Source of the DNA: Chiua virens
Lineage: Eukaryota; Basidiomycota; Agaricomycetes; Boletales; Boletaceae
Reading direction: 5' to 3'
Length of the DNA: 64,000 nucleotides
NCBI GenBank assembly: GCA_019787685.1
Contig: JAHNUO010000003.1
Span: 248,001-312,000 of the forward strand
The position numbers and the translations under genes were made by a program. The notes below the pieces were generated by a model, which was not told where the DNA came from, did no database searches, and saw only the letters and a program-made list of their open reading frames with translations. This document shows positions 36,235-46,604 of the stretch, one piece after another; position 1 is the first letter of the stretch; each line of letters begins with the position of its first letter.

Positions 36235-37963
36235 ATGGCAAAATTGGCTATGTTGCTGCAAAAACACACGTCTCAAACGTTGAACGAAGATGCCCAGGGG
36301 GCTGTTGATGCTCGTAAAAAAGTGAAAGTGACCATCTCCGATCACGAAGGTATCAGACAACGTTCTTCTGAGTTTGTTGATAGTGACTGGTGACTATCGT
36401 GCACAGGTTTCAATGCTGCACCTCGTTGATCTTCCAGATCGAACATTGGGAAGGGCGGACAGAAAGCTCAGCTGCAAAACATAGAACGCATCCAAACCCA
36501 GATGTCCGATAAGGCATCCAAGCTTGCGACTGCGACTACGAACGAACCAATGAACCCTATGGCCCCGTTGGCTCTAGATGTGGGATCTCGAGTTTTGAAG
36601 GAGTCTTCCGGTGGCGTGGTGTGCAAAGTACTATTATCCTTCATCTAGCTAGCTAACTTCAGTGACTCTTTACGCTGTTAGGTACACCCTAGCGTCCATA
36701 CTGCACCTCTACCGACCTATCGAGAATCGTTGGAGAACTCGCGCTTTGGTTTCAACAGTTCCTTCGAAGAGAAATCCATTATGAGCCACCGACAGCTGCT
36801 TCACTCAAGTACGTTAGATGCTCCTTTAACAGCCTCAGACAAGTACTCTGGTCCCCTGCCTCTAGTTTCCGCTGCTGCTCGACACGGTTCGATCGTTCCG
36901 ACTATCTGTCGTTCTAGTTCTGGTGGTGCCTTCAGCACCCCATCCTACACTGATTCCAGATCCCCTTCTCGCGGTGGTTCTGTTGCACCCTCTCGTGGTG
37001 GCTCCGTCGCACCATCCTCCCGCGGTGGATCCACAGCGCCATCATCTTGGAGTAGCTCTGTAGTCAGACTTCGTCGTTCTCTCGGTTCTTCACAAGCGAT
37101 ACAACGAGTCCATTTACCTTTGACGAGAACTTACTCTGCGCGCAGCTTGGAAGAATTGAACCAACAATCATGTTACTCTTTTGACACGGCACCAGAACAT
37201 CCACCATTCTACCGGACCGACAGCGTTGAGGACGGTTCGAAAGATGCGCATATGGATGGTAAGGATCTTTATGGTTCGTAGTTCCCTCAGCAAGTTTTGA
37301 CAATCATTGACCAGACAAGTCATCCGTTAACATTGACAAGATCTCCCCTGACGAAGATGAACGAGAAGCTGAGAAGGGACTTCGAGGTAAGTGTGTGAAT
37401 GTCTAGAGTGACCTCAGCGATAGCCTGTCGTCTTAGGGCCAAACGCTCGCCACATCCCAGATGATTGCGACATAGGTACCTCATCGTGTCGCAATGAGTA
37501 AATTACTCAACGTACTAACAGATCCTGTCTTGCTCGCGGAGGAACAGCACCATAGTCACTCGGACAACCACGCTCGCCGCATTCCTGAAAATCACATTGC
37601 AGGTGAGCTGTGTCACGTATAGAAAGATAGGCTAATGCTAACTATTCATACCTATATATCCGATTTTATTGATTCAGAAGAATATTCCGATGTCAGGGTT
37701 CGTGACGTGGTGAATGAGCACCATCAACGTAACCATTTCCCTTGTCCTCCACATCCAACGGCCCTTCACGGTATCCAGCTCCAACAACAAAAATATAAGC
37801 ATTGTCGTGATCCTAATGCACCATTGGCTGCATCTTCCGTCCCATCCCCAGCCTTTCCCATTGCTTCCCGTGTCCTGCCTGTACCATCTCAGACCTCTGT
37901 CGTTTCTTCTCAGGCTTCCTCCAAGGTGTCGTCGGTACCCTCTCAAGACGCGTCTGTTCCATC

Positions 37964-38394
37964 TGAAACAACCTAGAACAAAACTAGACTGTTAAGAGTA
38001 GTGGTTGAAGTGAGAGGGGGTTCAGTCCAGTGAAGAGGCGAAAACTCCAAGAGAACTTTGTTAGAGCTCTCTGGCTGTCATTCATGGGGTTTATATACTA
38101 CATGGATATCGGAGTTGTAATCTGAGTACGAATTACGTAGATAAGCATAATGTATCCTATTGGATGATAAGGTGTGAATCAGTATGAGTCATAGATAAGA
38201 GCATAGCCTTGCACTGCCGGTGATGAGTCAGTGATAAGGGAAATGAAAAGATAAGAGGCATGTGTTGATGGATGCTGTGTTATTGTGGCAGCCAATCAGA
38301 TATGATCCTTTGGACAGCCTTGACATGAGGCGTGTATCTTTAGAATAAGTTGAACGTTGGAGTTGTGAAGTGAGGAAAAGTTGGTATCGTAACA
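37964..38394 (-). repeat. 3' LTR of family-2 element
   Basis: 431 bp, sense TGTTACGATACC to GTTGTTTCA. The pol stop at 38340 lies inside it, so the last 18 or so pol codons are LTR sequence. Confidence 0.92.
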
Positions 38395-38407
38395 CTATCC
38401 CCCTTTT
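38395..38407 (-). promoter_or_regulatory. 3' polypurine tract, family 2
   Basis: Sense AAAAGGGGGATAG directly beside the 3' LTR. Confidence 0.7.
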
Positions 38408-39828
38408 GTTGATCAGACTCCGAATGATCTATTTCATAATTGAGACGATGGAAATCATCCTCATCTTCAGTTTTTGTTTTATTGTCATAAGAACGGAACA
38501 TGGAGTTAAATTCGGTTTGTGTGACTTTTAGTTTCCTTGGGGCATCTGGATGTGCTTCATGGAAATCGGATATAAGATCCGGAGCATTCTTCAGATTCTT
38601 TAGTGGTTCCCAGGTTCTTTCGTCATCATCATAACCCTTCCAGTGTATGAGATACTCTAAGCGTCGTCCTTTCATTCGGGAATCGACAATGTAATCTGCT
38701 TCGAATTCTTCTTCTCGGTCATCTCCGATTACGACAGGCCGTGGTTTGTAAACTGGCTGTTCTGGTAGATGTTCCTTATAAGGTTTGACCTGAGAAATAT
38801 TTACGACTGGGTGTATTCGCATAGTGCGTGGGAGTCGAAGCTTTAAAGCATTCGGACCGTGCATGGATATTATGTCATAGGGTCCAATCCACTTGTCTGT
38901 GAATTTGGGGTGTTGTTTTATTTTTAGGTTCGCTGTAGAGAGCCAGACCTTATCGCCAATGGCATAGGATGGAGGTTCTGATCTCGATCTATCGGCAATG
39001 TTTTTCATGTTTTCCGCGGCTTTATCTATATTAGATTTGGTTTGTTCTAGAACTTCGGAGAAATCCATAATGTAGTTCTGAGCAGCCGGGTTTTTCATGG
39101 ATTGTGGCATAATTCCCATTCTAGGGACGTAAGAACGTGTGATTTCGAATGGTGAGAATTTAGTGGCAGTATGTTTCTTGCTGTTGTATGAGAATTGTGC
39201 GAGAGGGAGCCAATCGGCCCATGTGTTATCTTTCTCAGCACAGAACATGCGAAGATATTGTTGCACTTCTCGATTCATTCGTTCCGATTGTCCGTCCATT
39301 TGTGGATGATGTGCGGTACTTAATTTGGGTGTTATTTTTAACCCTGAGCATATATCTTTCATAAGTTGGGAAGCGAATTGTGGTCCTCTATCAGATATGA
39401 TGGTTTTAGGGAGGCCATGGTGTTTCCATATGTGTGAGAGATATAGTTTAGCGAGATCCATAGATGTACACGTTTTGTGGCAAGGAATGAATTCGACTTC
39501 TTTAGAGAATCGATCCACAACCATGAGAATGGAATCATAGGAGTGTGAAAGTGGGAGATCTGTAATGAAATCTGCTGAGATATCTTCCCATGGTAATGAT
39601 GGTGTTTCTAAGGGTTGTAGGAGTCCTGCTGTTTTTTGATTAGAACCCTTGAATCGAGCACATCTTTCACAGTGTGAGACATAATTTTTGACTTCATCGT
39701 TCAATCGAGGCCAAATGTAGGTTTGAGAGAGAAGTTCTAAAGTTTTGTCATAGCCAGGGTGTCCTGCTTCTGGTGTGTCATGAAACATAGTTATGCATTT
39801 CGTTCGTAGAAGATCGGGAATGAAGATC

Positions 39829-39840
39829 CTATCCCCCTTT
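39829..39840 (-). promoter_or_regulatory. Candidate central polypurine tract in pol, family 2
   Basis: Sense AAAGGGGGATAG, a 12-base perfect copy of the 3' tract, lies between RNase H and integrase coding. A second plus-strand start in this region would be analogous to the central tract known in Ty1 and lentiviruses. It also encodes Lys-Gly-Asp-Arg in the pol frame. Confidence 0.4.
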
Positions 39841-39878
39841 CTAAGGAGGCGTCCTCGACTTTATATCCAATAGATAAT

Positions 39879-40520
39879 TGTAACAACCTAGAACAAACGT
39901 AGACTATGAGTTACTTGCGAGTGGTTGTAGTGATCAGTGTAAGGTTGAAGTGCAAGTGAGTCTAACGAGTGAGGCGAGAACTACAGAGGAGATCCGTCTA
40001 TGAGAGACAATGGAGGAAAACCAGAGGTGAACTTTGTTAGAGTTCCCTGGTGCTGCATTCAAGTCTTTATATACTAAAAGTACAATCGGAGCTACAATCG
40101 GAGTATGAATACATAGATAAGTATGAGTGTCATGATTGGTAGATAAGGTGAGATAACATGAGGTATCAGCATGTATGTGAGTCATAGATAAAGACATGAG
40201 GAAACAATGCTGTAACAATGCGGTATAAGCATGTTATGAGATAAGCACTGCTTTAATAATAGATATGAGTCATAGGGAATCATAGATAAGAGATAATGTG
40301 TGAATACACGTGTGTTGTGCATGGGTTATGACATCGTGTGATAACACGTGTCTAATAGTGAATCATAGTGAGTCATAAAGGATTGGCCAATAGGATAAGA
40401 TCCTGAGTATAGCCTTGGCATGAGGCAATATATGCCGTAATAGATATTGTGTATCTTGTATAGTGGATGAGAGTGTTGAGTAGGAAGGCAAAAGAGTAAA
40501 GTGAAAACGTGATTGTAACA
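39879..40520 (-). mobile_element. 642-bp solo LTR nested in family-2 pol
   Basis: TGTAACAACC...GATTGTAACA flanked by the 5-bp duplication ATAAT (39874-39878, 40521-40525). Its TATA box and AACAAAGTTC start resemble those of family 2, so it is a related family. Solo LTRs arise by recombination between two LTRs of a full element. Confidence 0.88.
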
Positions 40521-42827
40521 ATAATAGGTGTTTCATGGCATTAGGTGATAGTTTCATAGTTTCATGTTGTACGTCAGATAAGAATTGATCACCATTGTAG
40601 AGGAGAGTGACAGCTGATCTGATCTTAGATGGATCCATGAGAAGGATTCCTTTGTTATCATCTTTGATTCCGATCATGTGATCTTCTCGTCTGCTTAGAG
40701 CATCTGCTTTTCCCATAGTGACTCCAGCCTTATGGTGCCAAGTGAAGTTAAAGCGTGAGAGATATTGGGCCCATCTCACTTGTCTTCGGTTAAGATCTTG
40801 GCGTGTCATAAACCATGTAAGATTCTGGTGGTCATTCCATATTTCAAATTCATGTTTTGCACCCTCAAGATAGTGGCGCCATAGTTCTAGAGAGTGGATA
40901 ACCGAGAGCATTTCTTTATCGGCTATTGGGTAATTCCGTTCTTCTGGGGTCATAGAGTGGCTATTGTAAGCGACTGGGTGGCAAAGTCCTTCCTTTTCTA
41001 AAGATAGGACTGCTCCTGTAGCGAAATCCAATGAATCGCATTCCAAGCGATATTTGGCATTCTGATCCGGATAAGCTAGGATAGGGGCTGTCGTAAAAGC
41101 CTTCTTAAGCATGGTGAATGCTTCGTCACAAGCAAAGGTCCATTCAAATTTTTGATCCTTTTTAGTAAGGTTGTGTAAAGGTTGTGCTATTTTTCCATAA
41201 TCTTTAATGAATCTGCAATAGAAGTTGGCAAGTCCGAGGAAACTTCTGATGTGCTTGACTGATGTGGGAGTTGGCCATTCGGCTACTGCTTTGGTCTTTT
41301 GGTTATCCATTTTAATCCCATCAGTTCCCACAATCATTCCGAGGAAGTCCACTTCTTTTACGTGAAAGAAGCATTTTTCTGGTTTTACGTATAGATCGTT
41401 TTCTTCAAGGCGTTTAAGCACTTTGAGTACGATTTTGTCATGAGTTTCATAATCATCGGTATCTGTAAAGATCATAAGGTCATCAATGTATACGACAACG
41501 ACGCCATTCATATCAGCAAAGATTTCGTTCATCATAGTTTGAAACGTTGCTGGAGAGTTACATAATCCGAAGTACATGACGATGGGTTCGAAAGACCCGC
41601 GGTGGCAGACAAATGCTGCTTTCCATTCGTCGCCTTCTTTGATGCGTATGTTATTGTATCCCCATCGGAGATCCATTTTAGTAAAAAGCTTAGCGTCTTT
41701 TAATTTATCCACAAGCTGCGAAATAAGCGGCAAGGGGTAGTTATTTTTACTTGTATGTTCGTTTAGGTATCGGTAGTCCTGAACCATACGCTTCTTTCCA
41801 TCTTTCTTGGGAACAAAGAAGACCAGAGATGTCTGTTCGGATTTAGAGGGTCTGATGTAACCTTTCTTTAATTGGTCATCAATAAATGCGGAAACCTCCT
41901 CTTGCTCTGTGACAGAGAGGGGTATTAAGCAACCCTTCTTTGGAACAAATGTTTCTTTTAGGTCAATGCTGTGATCCCATGGTTTGCGTAATGGTATCCT
42001 TTCGGATTCCGTTTTTCCAAATACTTTAGCATATTTTAAATATTCTCGTGGGACCATCTCTTCAAGAGTGCATTCCTTAGGAGGAGAAGGTGGAGTTTCC
42101 ATGTTTGCGGTAAAAATACGGGATTCCGCGATAGAGTTTGCATATTTAAGTTCTTCTGCGATAATGGAATCCAAGAAATTGTCTTCTTCTTGAGAATGAC
42201 ATGATTCCGGGCATCTCCGCATTACAACCGATCCAGTGGACCAATCAATATGGGGATTGTGGTGCTTTAACCATGTATATCCAAGGATAAGGTCGTTCTT
42301 TCCAAGGTTGGTAATTTCTGCATCCACTATTTCCCTGTGTCCTTTGTAATCAATTAATAGTTGTGTGGTGTGAGTAATAGAACCCGCTTGATTCTTGGTT
42401 CCGTCAACATTGAAGACTTGTATGGCATGGGGAAGCGCGTGAGTGGGAAGTTTGTGCTTAGTGACGTAATCCTCGTGTATGAAGATCGCATTAGCTCCAC
42501 TATCTAAATGCGCTTTTGCTCCTACATAACCAATTTGGTTTACTGGGGATACCAAAATTGGTAATACTATTTCTTTTTCTAGCGATGTAGATCTAATGAA
42601 AGACCCATTGGGTATTTGTTTTGGGACAGAATTAAGCACGGAACTATCGTGTCCGCTGCGCTCCGCAGAGACGCTGTCAACGCTTTCGTTTTCTGTTGTT
42701 TTTGGTGATTTTGGCAGTTTATCCTCTTGCTGGGGAGGTATTTCGGAATAAGCGAAATCGAACTTTAAAGACACAGTGTTTTCATAATATTTAGGAAGGG
42801 TTGTGCGAACGTGAGATCCCAGTTTAC

Positions 42828-44000
42828 TCAGTTCGCCTTGCCTTTTCCCTTCTTTTCGGTTTCGTATTTGTCATAATAATACGCCTATACTTCTTCAGGG
42901 TTCATTCCACGGATGGCCGCAAAGGGGTCCTTATCCGGGACTGAAGAAGTGGAAGCCTTAGGGGTTTCCTTTTGAGATGTGGATCTCGCTTTTCGAGTTT
43001 TACCACATGAGGCTTTGTGGTTGCCGGCATAGAATTTGCATTCTGGGCACTGCACTTTGGGTTTCGGGCATTCCCTTGGAATGTGTCCCTTGTCCCCGCA
43101 GTTGAAGCACTTATTGTTAGGGTTGACCTTCTTTTGGCCAAAAGCCCTGACTTCTTTGCCGGTAAACCAGCCATCTTTGTCTTGCTCATATGTTACAGCC
43201 CCTATGTCCATTGCATTTGGGTCCTTTTGTTTCCAGTTCCTTTCTCCTCAGACATAGTTGATTGACTCGAAGGAGTTACCTGCCGTGCGAATTGCAGCAA
43301 GGTATTTGGTTACCGCTTGATTGCAGTCGGAAATGTAGGAGGGGTGTGCAGAGTTTGTATAGATCGGATCATTCGGATCTTGCTGTTGTCCGTCTTTGAA
43401 TATTTGGAATATTATGCTTCTGGCCGTATTGGTTTCCAGAAGCCTTATGGCATGTGTGGGATCGATCTGGGCTTGCTGCCACAGATTTTCCCATCGGACT
43501 ATGAAGTCTTCGACCCTCATGTTACCCTGTTTCAGGTTTTCCAATTGGGTACGAGCCCAGTCCACTTTATTGTTTTGTCGGAACATTCCTTCTATGTCCA
43601 CGACCAATTGTGCCCATGTTAGTTTAGAACCTTGAGCTAATCTTGTCTCGGCGAATTGCGAGCTTTTTGCTCCTTTGAGACGTGAGAGTACGGCGAGTAC
43701 CACATGGTGTGAATCAGGGGCGATAGCCCTCTGATTGATGTCAAGCCATCCTTTCATCTTGGCCCACCATTCTTCGAATTTGGTTTGATCTCCGTCATAG
43801 AGACCGGGGTCTGCGAATATTTCGACTTTAGATGAGGTGGCCGCTGGTGCTGCTGCTCCAGCGTTTATCTTGTTTTCTAACGTAGCGACTACATTGGTGA
43901 GTTCTTGGACCAGCCAAGCCGAAGCCGTGAGACGATCCCCATCGTTCAACGATTGGTTGTTTAGATCTTTGAGGGCGGTGGCGTAGGTGTATCCTGACAT
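42828..44000 (-). CDS. Gag of family-2 element (two premature stops)
   Basis: Capsid blocks: PGLYDGDQTKFEEWWAKMKG, VVLAVLSRLKGAKSSQFAET, GNMRVEDFIVRWENLWQQAQ. The zinc knuckle CFNCGDKGHIPREC lies further on. One frame runs from 44000 to the stop at 42828 but contains TGA at 43250-43248, between capsid and nucleocapsid, and TAG at 42887-42885. Both could arise from CGA and CAG by single C-to-T changes. Either this copy is mutated or the stops are suppressed; mutation is likelier. The 3' end overlaps pol in the -1 frame. Confidence 0.82.
42843..42849 (-). promoter_or_regulatory. Candidate -1 frameshift heptamer, gag-pol
   Basis: Sense strand G GGA AAA in the gag frame, fitting X XXY YYZ, located 12 bases before the gag stop codon. 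Pol is open in the -1 frame from this point. No stimulatory pseudoknot was modelled. Confidence 0.5.
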
Positions 44001-44002
44001 AT

Positions 44003-44272
44003 TTAGTTATCGGTTTGGTTATCCCAATTGCCTGCGTTTACTGGTGCGTTCCAAGGACCGGTGGTGTTGTTAATAACGGGAGGTGCCTGGTACTGGTAGT
44101 CCTGTTGTTCGTAGGGGGCGTAGAGGGCAAAGATGACCATGTACTCGTTGAATTGGATCCTGAAGTTCAAGGATCTTTGGTAGTCAATAAGATTTTTTGA
44201 GACTTGGTAAAGTATAAAGAGAACTGTAAGGAAGATTACAAAGATTGCTGCAAAGATAAAATATGCTAGCAT
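44003..44272 (-). CDS. Accessory frame 2 of family-2 element: small protein with a transmembrane segment
   Basis: 89 codons. Residues 2-24 (AYFIFAAIFVIFLTVLFIL and on) are strongly hydrophobic and would span a membrane or act as a signal anchor. The rest is polar and Tyr/Gln/Asn-rich. It starts immediately at the stop of frame 1 (TAA ATG) and its own stop is two bases before the gag ATG. I do not recognise a family. A membrane segment is unusual in a Ty3 element; whether it is translated is unknown. Confidence 0.5.
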   Translation of the reverse strand: MLAYFIFAAIFVIFLTVLFILYQVSKNLIDYQRSLNFRIQFNEYMVIFALYAPYEQQDYQYQAPPVINNTTGPWNAPVNAGNWDNQTDN

Positions 44273-44869
44273 TTATTGGATGTATCTCCTAGGGGTTCTA
44301 AGGGTGTTTCGAGGTCTAAAGTATGGACGCTCGAAATTATCGTACTGAGAATAGGGACGGATGCGAGAAGGTACTTGGTTAGCTTTGTAGCATCTAAGTA
44401 TTCTCTTTCTTTCTAAATCCGTGCGAGCGTTTCTCCTTTTGATTTCACGAGGTGGGAGCCAATTGTTGGGATCTCCTAGACTTTCCTCGGAGGGCTCTCT
44501 CAATGGAGCAGGTGGGAATGGGGACGGTTCTCTTTCGGGAATGGGAGCGGGAAAATATTCTCGCTCAACCTCTGGTTCCTCTATTGGATACCGTAATTCC
44601 GGGCTGTCGGACCGGGTTGACTCTCTGGCGGTTGAGTAGTCTGATAAGGGAGTAGTTTCCCCTATAAAGTGGCCTAGTAAGGCGTGGAAAATCTCTATAT
44701 CTGTCCTGTCCTCGGGATCAAGATCCTCTAAGGCAACTACCTCTGCGAGATAGGCGGTGTCAAGAACGTAGGGTTCTTCCTTTATATCAGGGAAGGCTTC
44801 TTGAGCGGCGGCGACAATGGAGAGAGGGAGGGATGTCACTATTTTTTGTGGTCTCAGTAAAGAGGACAA
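44273..44869 (-). CDS. Accessory frame 1 of family-2 element
   Basis: An open frame of up to 198 codons ahead of gag, with an acidic middle (LEDLDPEDRTDIEIF), a Pro/Glu/Ser-rich stretch (PAPIPEREPSPFPPAP) and a basic Arg/Tyr-rich end. No ATG is found in its first part, so initiation is unclear. No known retroelement domain is seen. It ends in TAA directly followed by the ATG of the next frame. Confidence 0.45.
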   Translation of the reverse strand: MSSLLRPQKIVTSLPLSIVAAAQEAFPDIKEEPYVLDTAYLAEVVALEDLDPEDRTDIEIFHALLGHFIGETTPLSDYSTARESTRSDSPELRYPIEEPEVEREYFPAPIPEREPSPFPPAPLREPSEESLGDPNNWLPPREIKRRNARTDLERKRILRCYKANQVPSRIRPYSQYDNFERPYFRPRNTLRTPRRYIQ

Positions 44870-45056
44870 TGAGCGACAAGTGCGCTATCGACTTCTGCGC
44901 TATATGGACCTTTGGTCTCGAGCGGCTTTTGAAGAGGATAAAATCTTCCGTTCAAAGGGTTGCGACTTACTCTGTGCACTTGTTCCTCTTGTTTAGTGGT
45001 AAGATGGCTACGACGAGGTCGAGGGACTTGACAGTAGTATCGACGGCAAAGAAAGC

Positions 45057-45067
45057 AACAAAGTTCT
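45057..45067 (-). promoter_or_regulatory. Self-complementary primer-binding site, family 2
   Basis: Two bases after the 5' LTR the sense strand reads AGAACTTTGTT, the exact reverse complement of AACAAAGTTCT at the predicted RNA start. Same geometry as in family 1. Confidence 0.78.
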
Positions 45068-45069
45068 AA

Positions 45070-45500
45070 TGAAACAACCTAGAACAAAACTAGACTGTTA
45101 AGAGTAGTGGTTGAAGTGAGAGGGGGTTCAGTCCAGTGAAGAGGCGAAAACTCCAAGAGAACTTTGTTAGAGCTCTCTGGCTGTCATTCATGGGGTTTAT
45201 ATACTACATGGATATCGGAGTTGTAATCTGAGTACGAATTACGTAGATAAGCATAATGTATCCTATTGGATGATAAGGTGTGAATCAGTATGAGTCATAG
45301 ATAAGAGCATAGCCTTGCACTGCCGGTGATGAGTCAGTGATAAGGGAAATGAAAAGATAAGAGGCATGTGTTGATGGATGCTGTGTTATTGTGGCAGCCA
45401 ATCGGATATGATCCTTTGGACAGCCTTGACATGAGGCGTGTATCTTTAGAATAAGTTGAACGTTGGAGTTGTGAAGTGAGGAAAAGTTGGTATCGTAACA
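45070..45500 (-). repeat. 5' LTR of family-2 element
   Basis: 431 bp. TATA box (sense TATATAAA) at 45203-45196; predicted RNA start AACAAAGTTCT at 45168-45158, 35 bases further on. Confidence 0.92.
45246..45361 (-). promoter_or_regulatory. Cluster of GATAAG sites in U3
   Basis: Five GATAAG hexamers (45246, 45272, 45300, 45339, 45356) in about 116 bp of U3, upstream of the TATA box in the sense direction. GATAAG is the binding core of fungal GATA factors. The interrupting solo LTR carries a similar cluster. Confidence 0.45.
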
Positions 45501-46604
45501 CCATCTCATGGTCCGTCCATCCCACCTCAAGTACCGGCTCTCGATGTCCCCGCAGGACCGCTGGATGGCAATCCAACTAAACTCCGTGCTTACCCCGTCA
45601 CCTTCCGGCCTGTAATCGAATGTGCAAAGCTGATCACACAGTGTGACTCTTCTTCCGTCAACCCGTTCATGTCGTGTGTCGAGTTCCTTGATGGGAAGGC
45701 CGCAGAGTATTTTAATGAAGCACTGGTTGAAACAGCGAATGTTCCACAAGGTACGTACAACTACAATGGTTATTGATAACTGTTCATTTCCAACTTCTAC
45801 ACACCACAGGGTATTGGCCACACTATCGGAGAGACTTGTCCACTCTGGTAAGCAATACAGTTGGTAATATTCACGTGTTCTGATGATATCAACAGCTTTG
45901 GGAAGCCATGATGACGTGGCGCTCAACACTCAAAAACAAGGCCTGCAAGATTGTGCCATGTTTTTATTCGTTGGGTGAAGATCGTCCTGCTGCAGAGAAT
46001 AAAGCCCAAGCCCAGGCCTTGGTACGAGGCTCAACTTTTACCTTCAATGGTGTAGATGAAGAGGTATGTCAATGTGTTGTTTCGGTTTGTGACTGACACT
46101 CGTTGTAGGGATCCACCAACAATATGGCAGCCCCCACACTAAGTGCTCTCATTCTTTCATTCTTCTACAACGGTTCTTTATCATTGGCTGTTGCCTTCCC
46201 TGATGTTTTCGCCGGCAAGGTTCCTCAAGTGATGGTGTGTTTGGCAGCAACTGCGGTATGTACTACATTGATATTTATGTTTCGGGAAAATTCCTACGTA
46301 CTTTTTTGAAAGCTTTGGGCTGCAATCGACGAGTATACATCTACCGGAACTAGGGAGGATCGCAAGTTCAAGTATCAAGGTTATTCCAAGATTTTCGCCC
46401 ACTTCTACACCATGCAGCTCATGATAAACGAAAATCCGAAGCACGCTGCAAAAACACGGGCACTGAGAATCAAATGGGCAAATTCTGCCAGGTAAGTTTT
46501 ATTTGTCTTGAATATATGTTCTGACATGTTTTTGTAGAGTACCTGCTAATGACCCTGGTAATATCATTGCGTTTGAAGACAATTTTCACCCGATTCTAGA
46601 TTGA

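Larger units (their letters stand above)
38340..42849 (-). pseudogene. Pol of family-2 element (protease, RT, RNase H, integrase, chromodomain), interrupted
   Basis: Protease DSGANAIFIHEDYV (Asp-Ser-Gly). RT blocks VQDYRYLNEHT, FTKMDLRWGYNNIRI, and the catalytic VVVYIDDLMIF (YIDD). RNase H starts YRLECDSLDFATGAVLS, then EMLSVIHSLELWRHYL. The solo LTR 39879-40520 breaks pol after this. Beyond it: an H2C2 finger (HPGYDKTLELL with CERCARFKG), DDE integrase (ISADFITDLP, IISDRGPQFAS, STAHHPQMDGQSERMN) and the chromodomain YLIHWKGYDDDERTWEPLKN. A one-base-type frame change near 39850 separates the joint from RLLRKGDRIFIPDLL. Chromodomains direct integration to particular chromatin. This copy cannot make a full Pol. 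Confidence 0.92.
37964..45500 (-). mobile_element. Full-length chromodomain Ty3/gypsy element (family 2)
   Basis: Two 431-bp LTRs (37964-38394, 45070-45500) differ at one site by eye. The 5-bp target duplication CCATC flanks both ends (37959-37963, 45501-45505). In sense (minus) order: primer-binding site, two accessory frames, gag with zinc knuckle, then pol with aspartic protease, reverse transcriptase, RNase H, H2C2-DDE integrase and a C-terminal chromodomain. The gene order protease-RT-RH-IN plus chromodomain makes it a chromovirus. A 642-bp solo LTR of a related family interrupts pol. Two nonsense codons in gag and a frameshift near 39850 further disable it. The near-identical LTRs imply a very young insertion. 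Confidence 0.93.
36235..46604 (+). pseudogene. DUF6532-like gene split by a family-2 Ty3 element
   Basis: Left part: exons starting MAKLAMLLQKHTSQTLNEDA, then RRSSRSNIGKGGQKAQLQNI, a Ser-rich section with SRGGSVAPSRGGSVAP repeats, and a proline/serine tail. At 37963 the 7.5-kb element intervenes. Right part from 45501: YPVTFRPVIECAKLITQCD, SVNPFMSCVEFLDGKAAEYF, ILSFFYNGSLSLAVAFPDVF, CLAATA, AAIDEYTSTGTREDRKFKYQ, HAAKTRALRIKWANSAR and a stop at 46604. The right-hand blocks (FFYxGxxSLAxxFPxxF, ALDEYxTG) match the DUF6532 family of Agaricomycetes, whose function is unknown. With the element and one copy of CCATC removed, the exon reads straight through. The gene looked intact until the insertion. 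Confidence 0.72.

Noticed and set aside
36960..37050. Near-tandem CTCGTGGTGGTTC-like repeats that might be a minisatellite or CRISPR-like array
   Set aside because: They encode SRGGSVAPS repeats in frame in the DUF6532-like gene; only three imperfect units, no spacers.
44273..44869. Possibility that accessory frame 1 is a host gene
   Set aside because: It lies between the primer-binding site and gag of an element with intact ends and duplications, so it belongs to the element.
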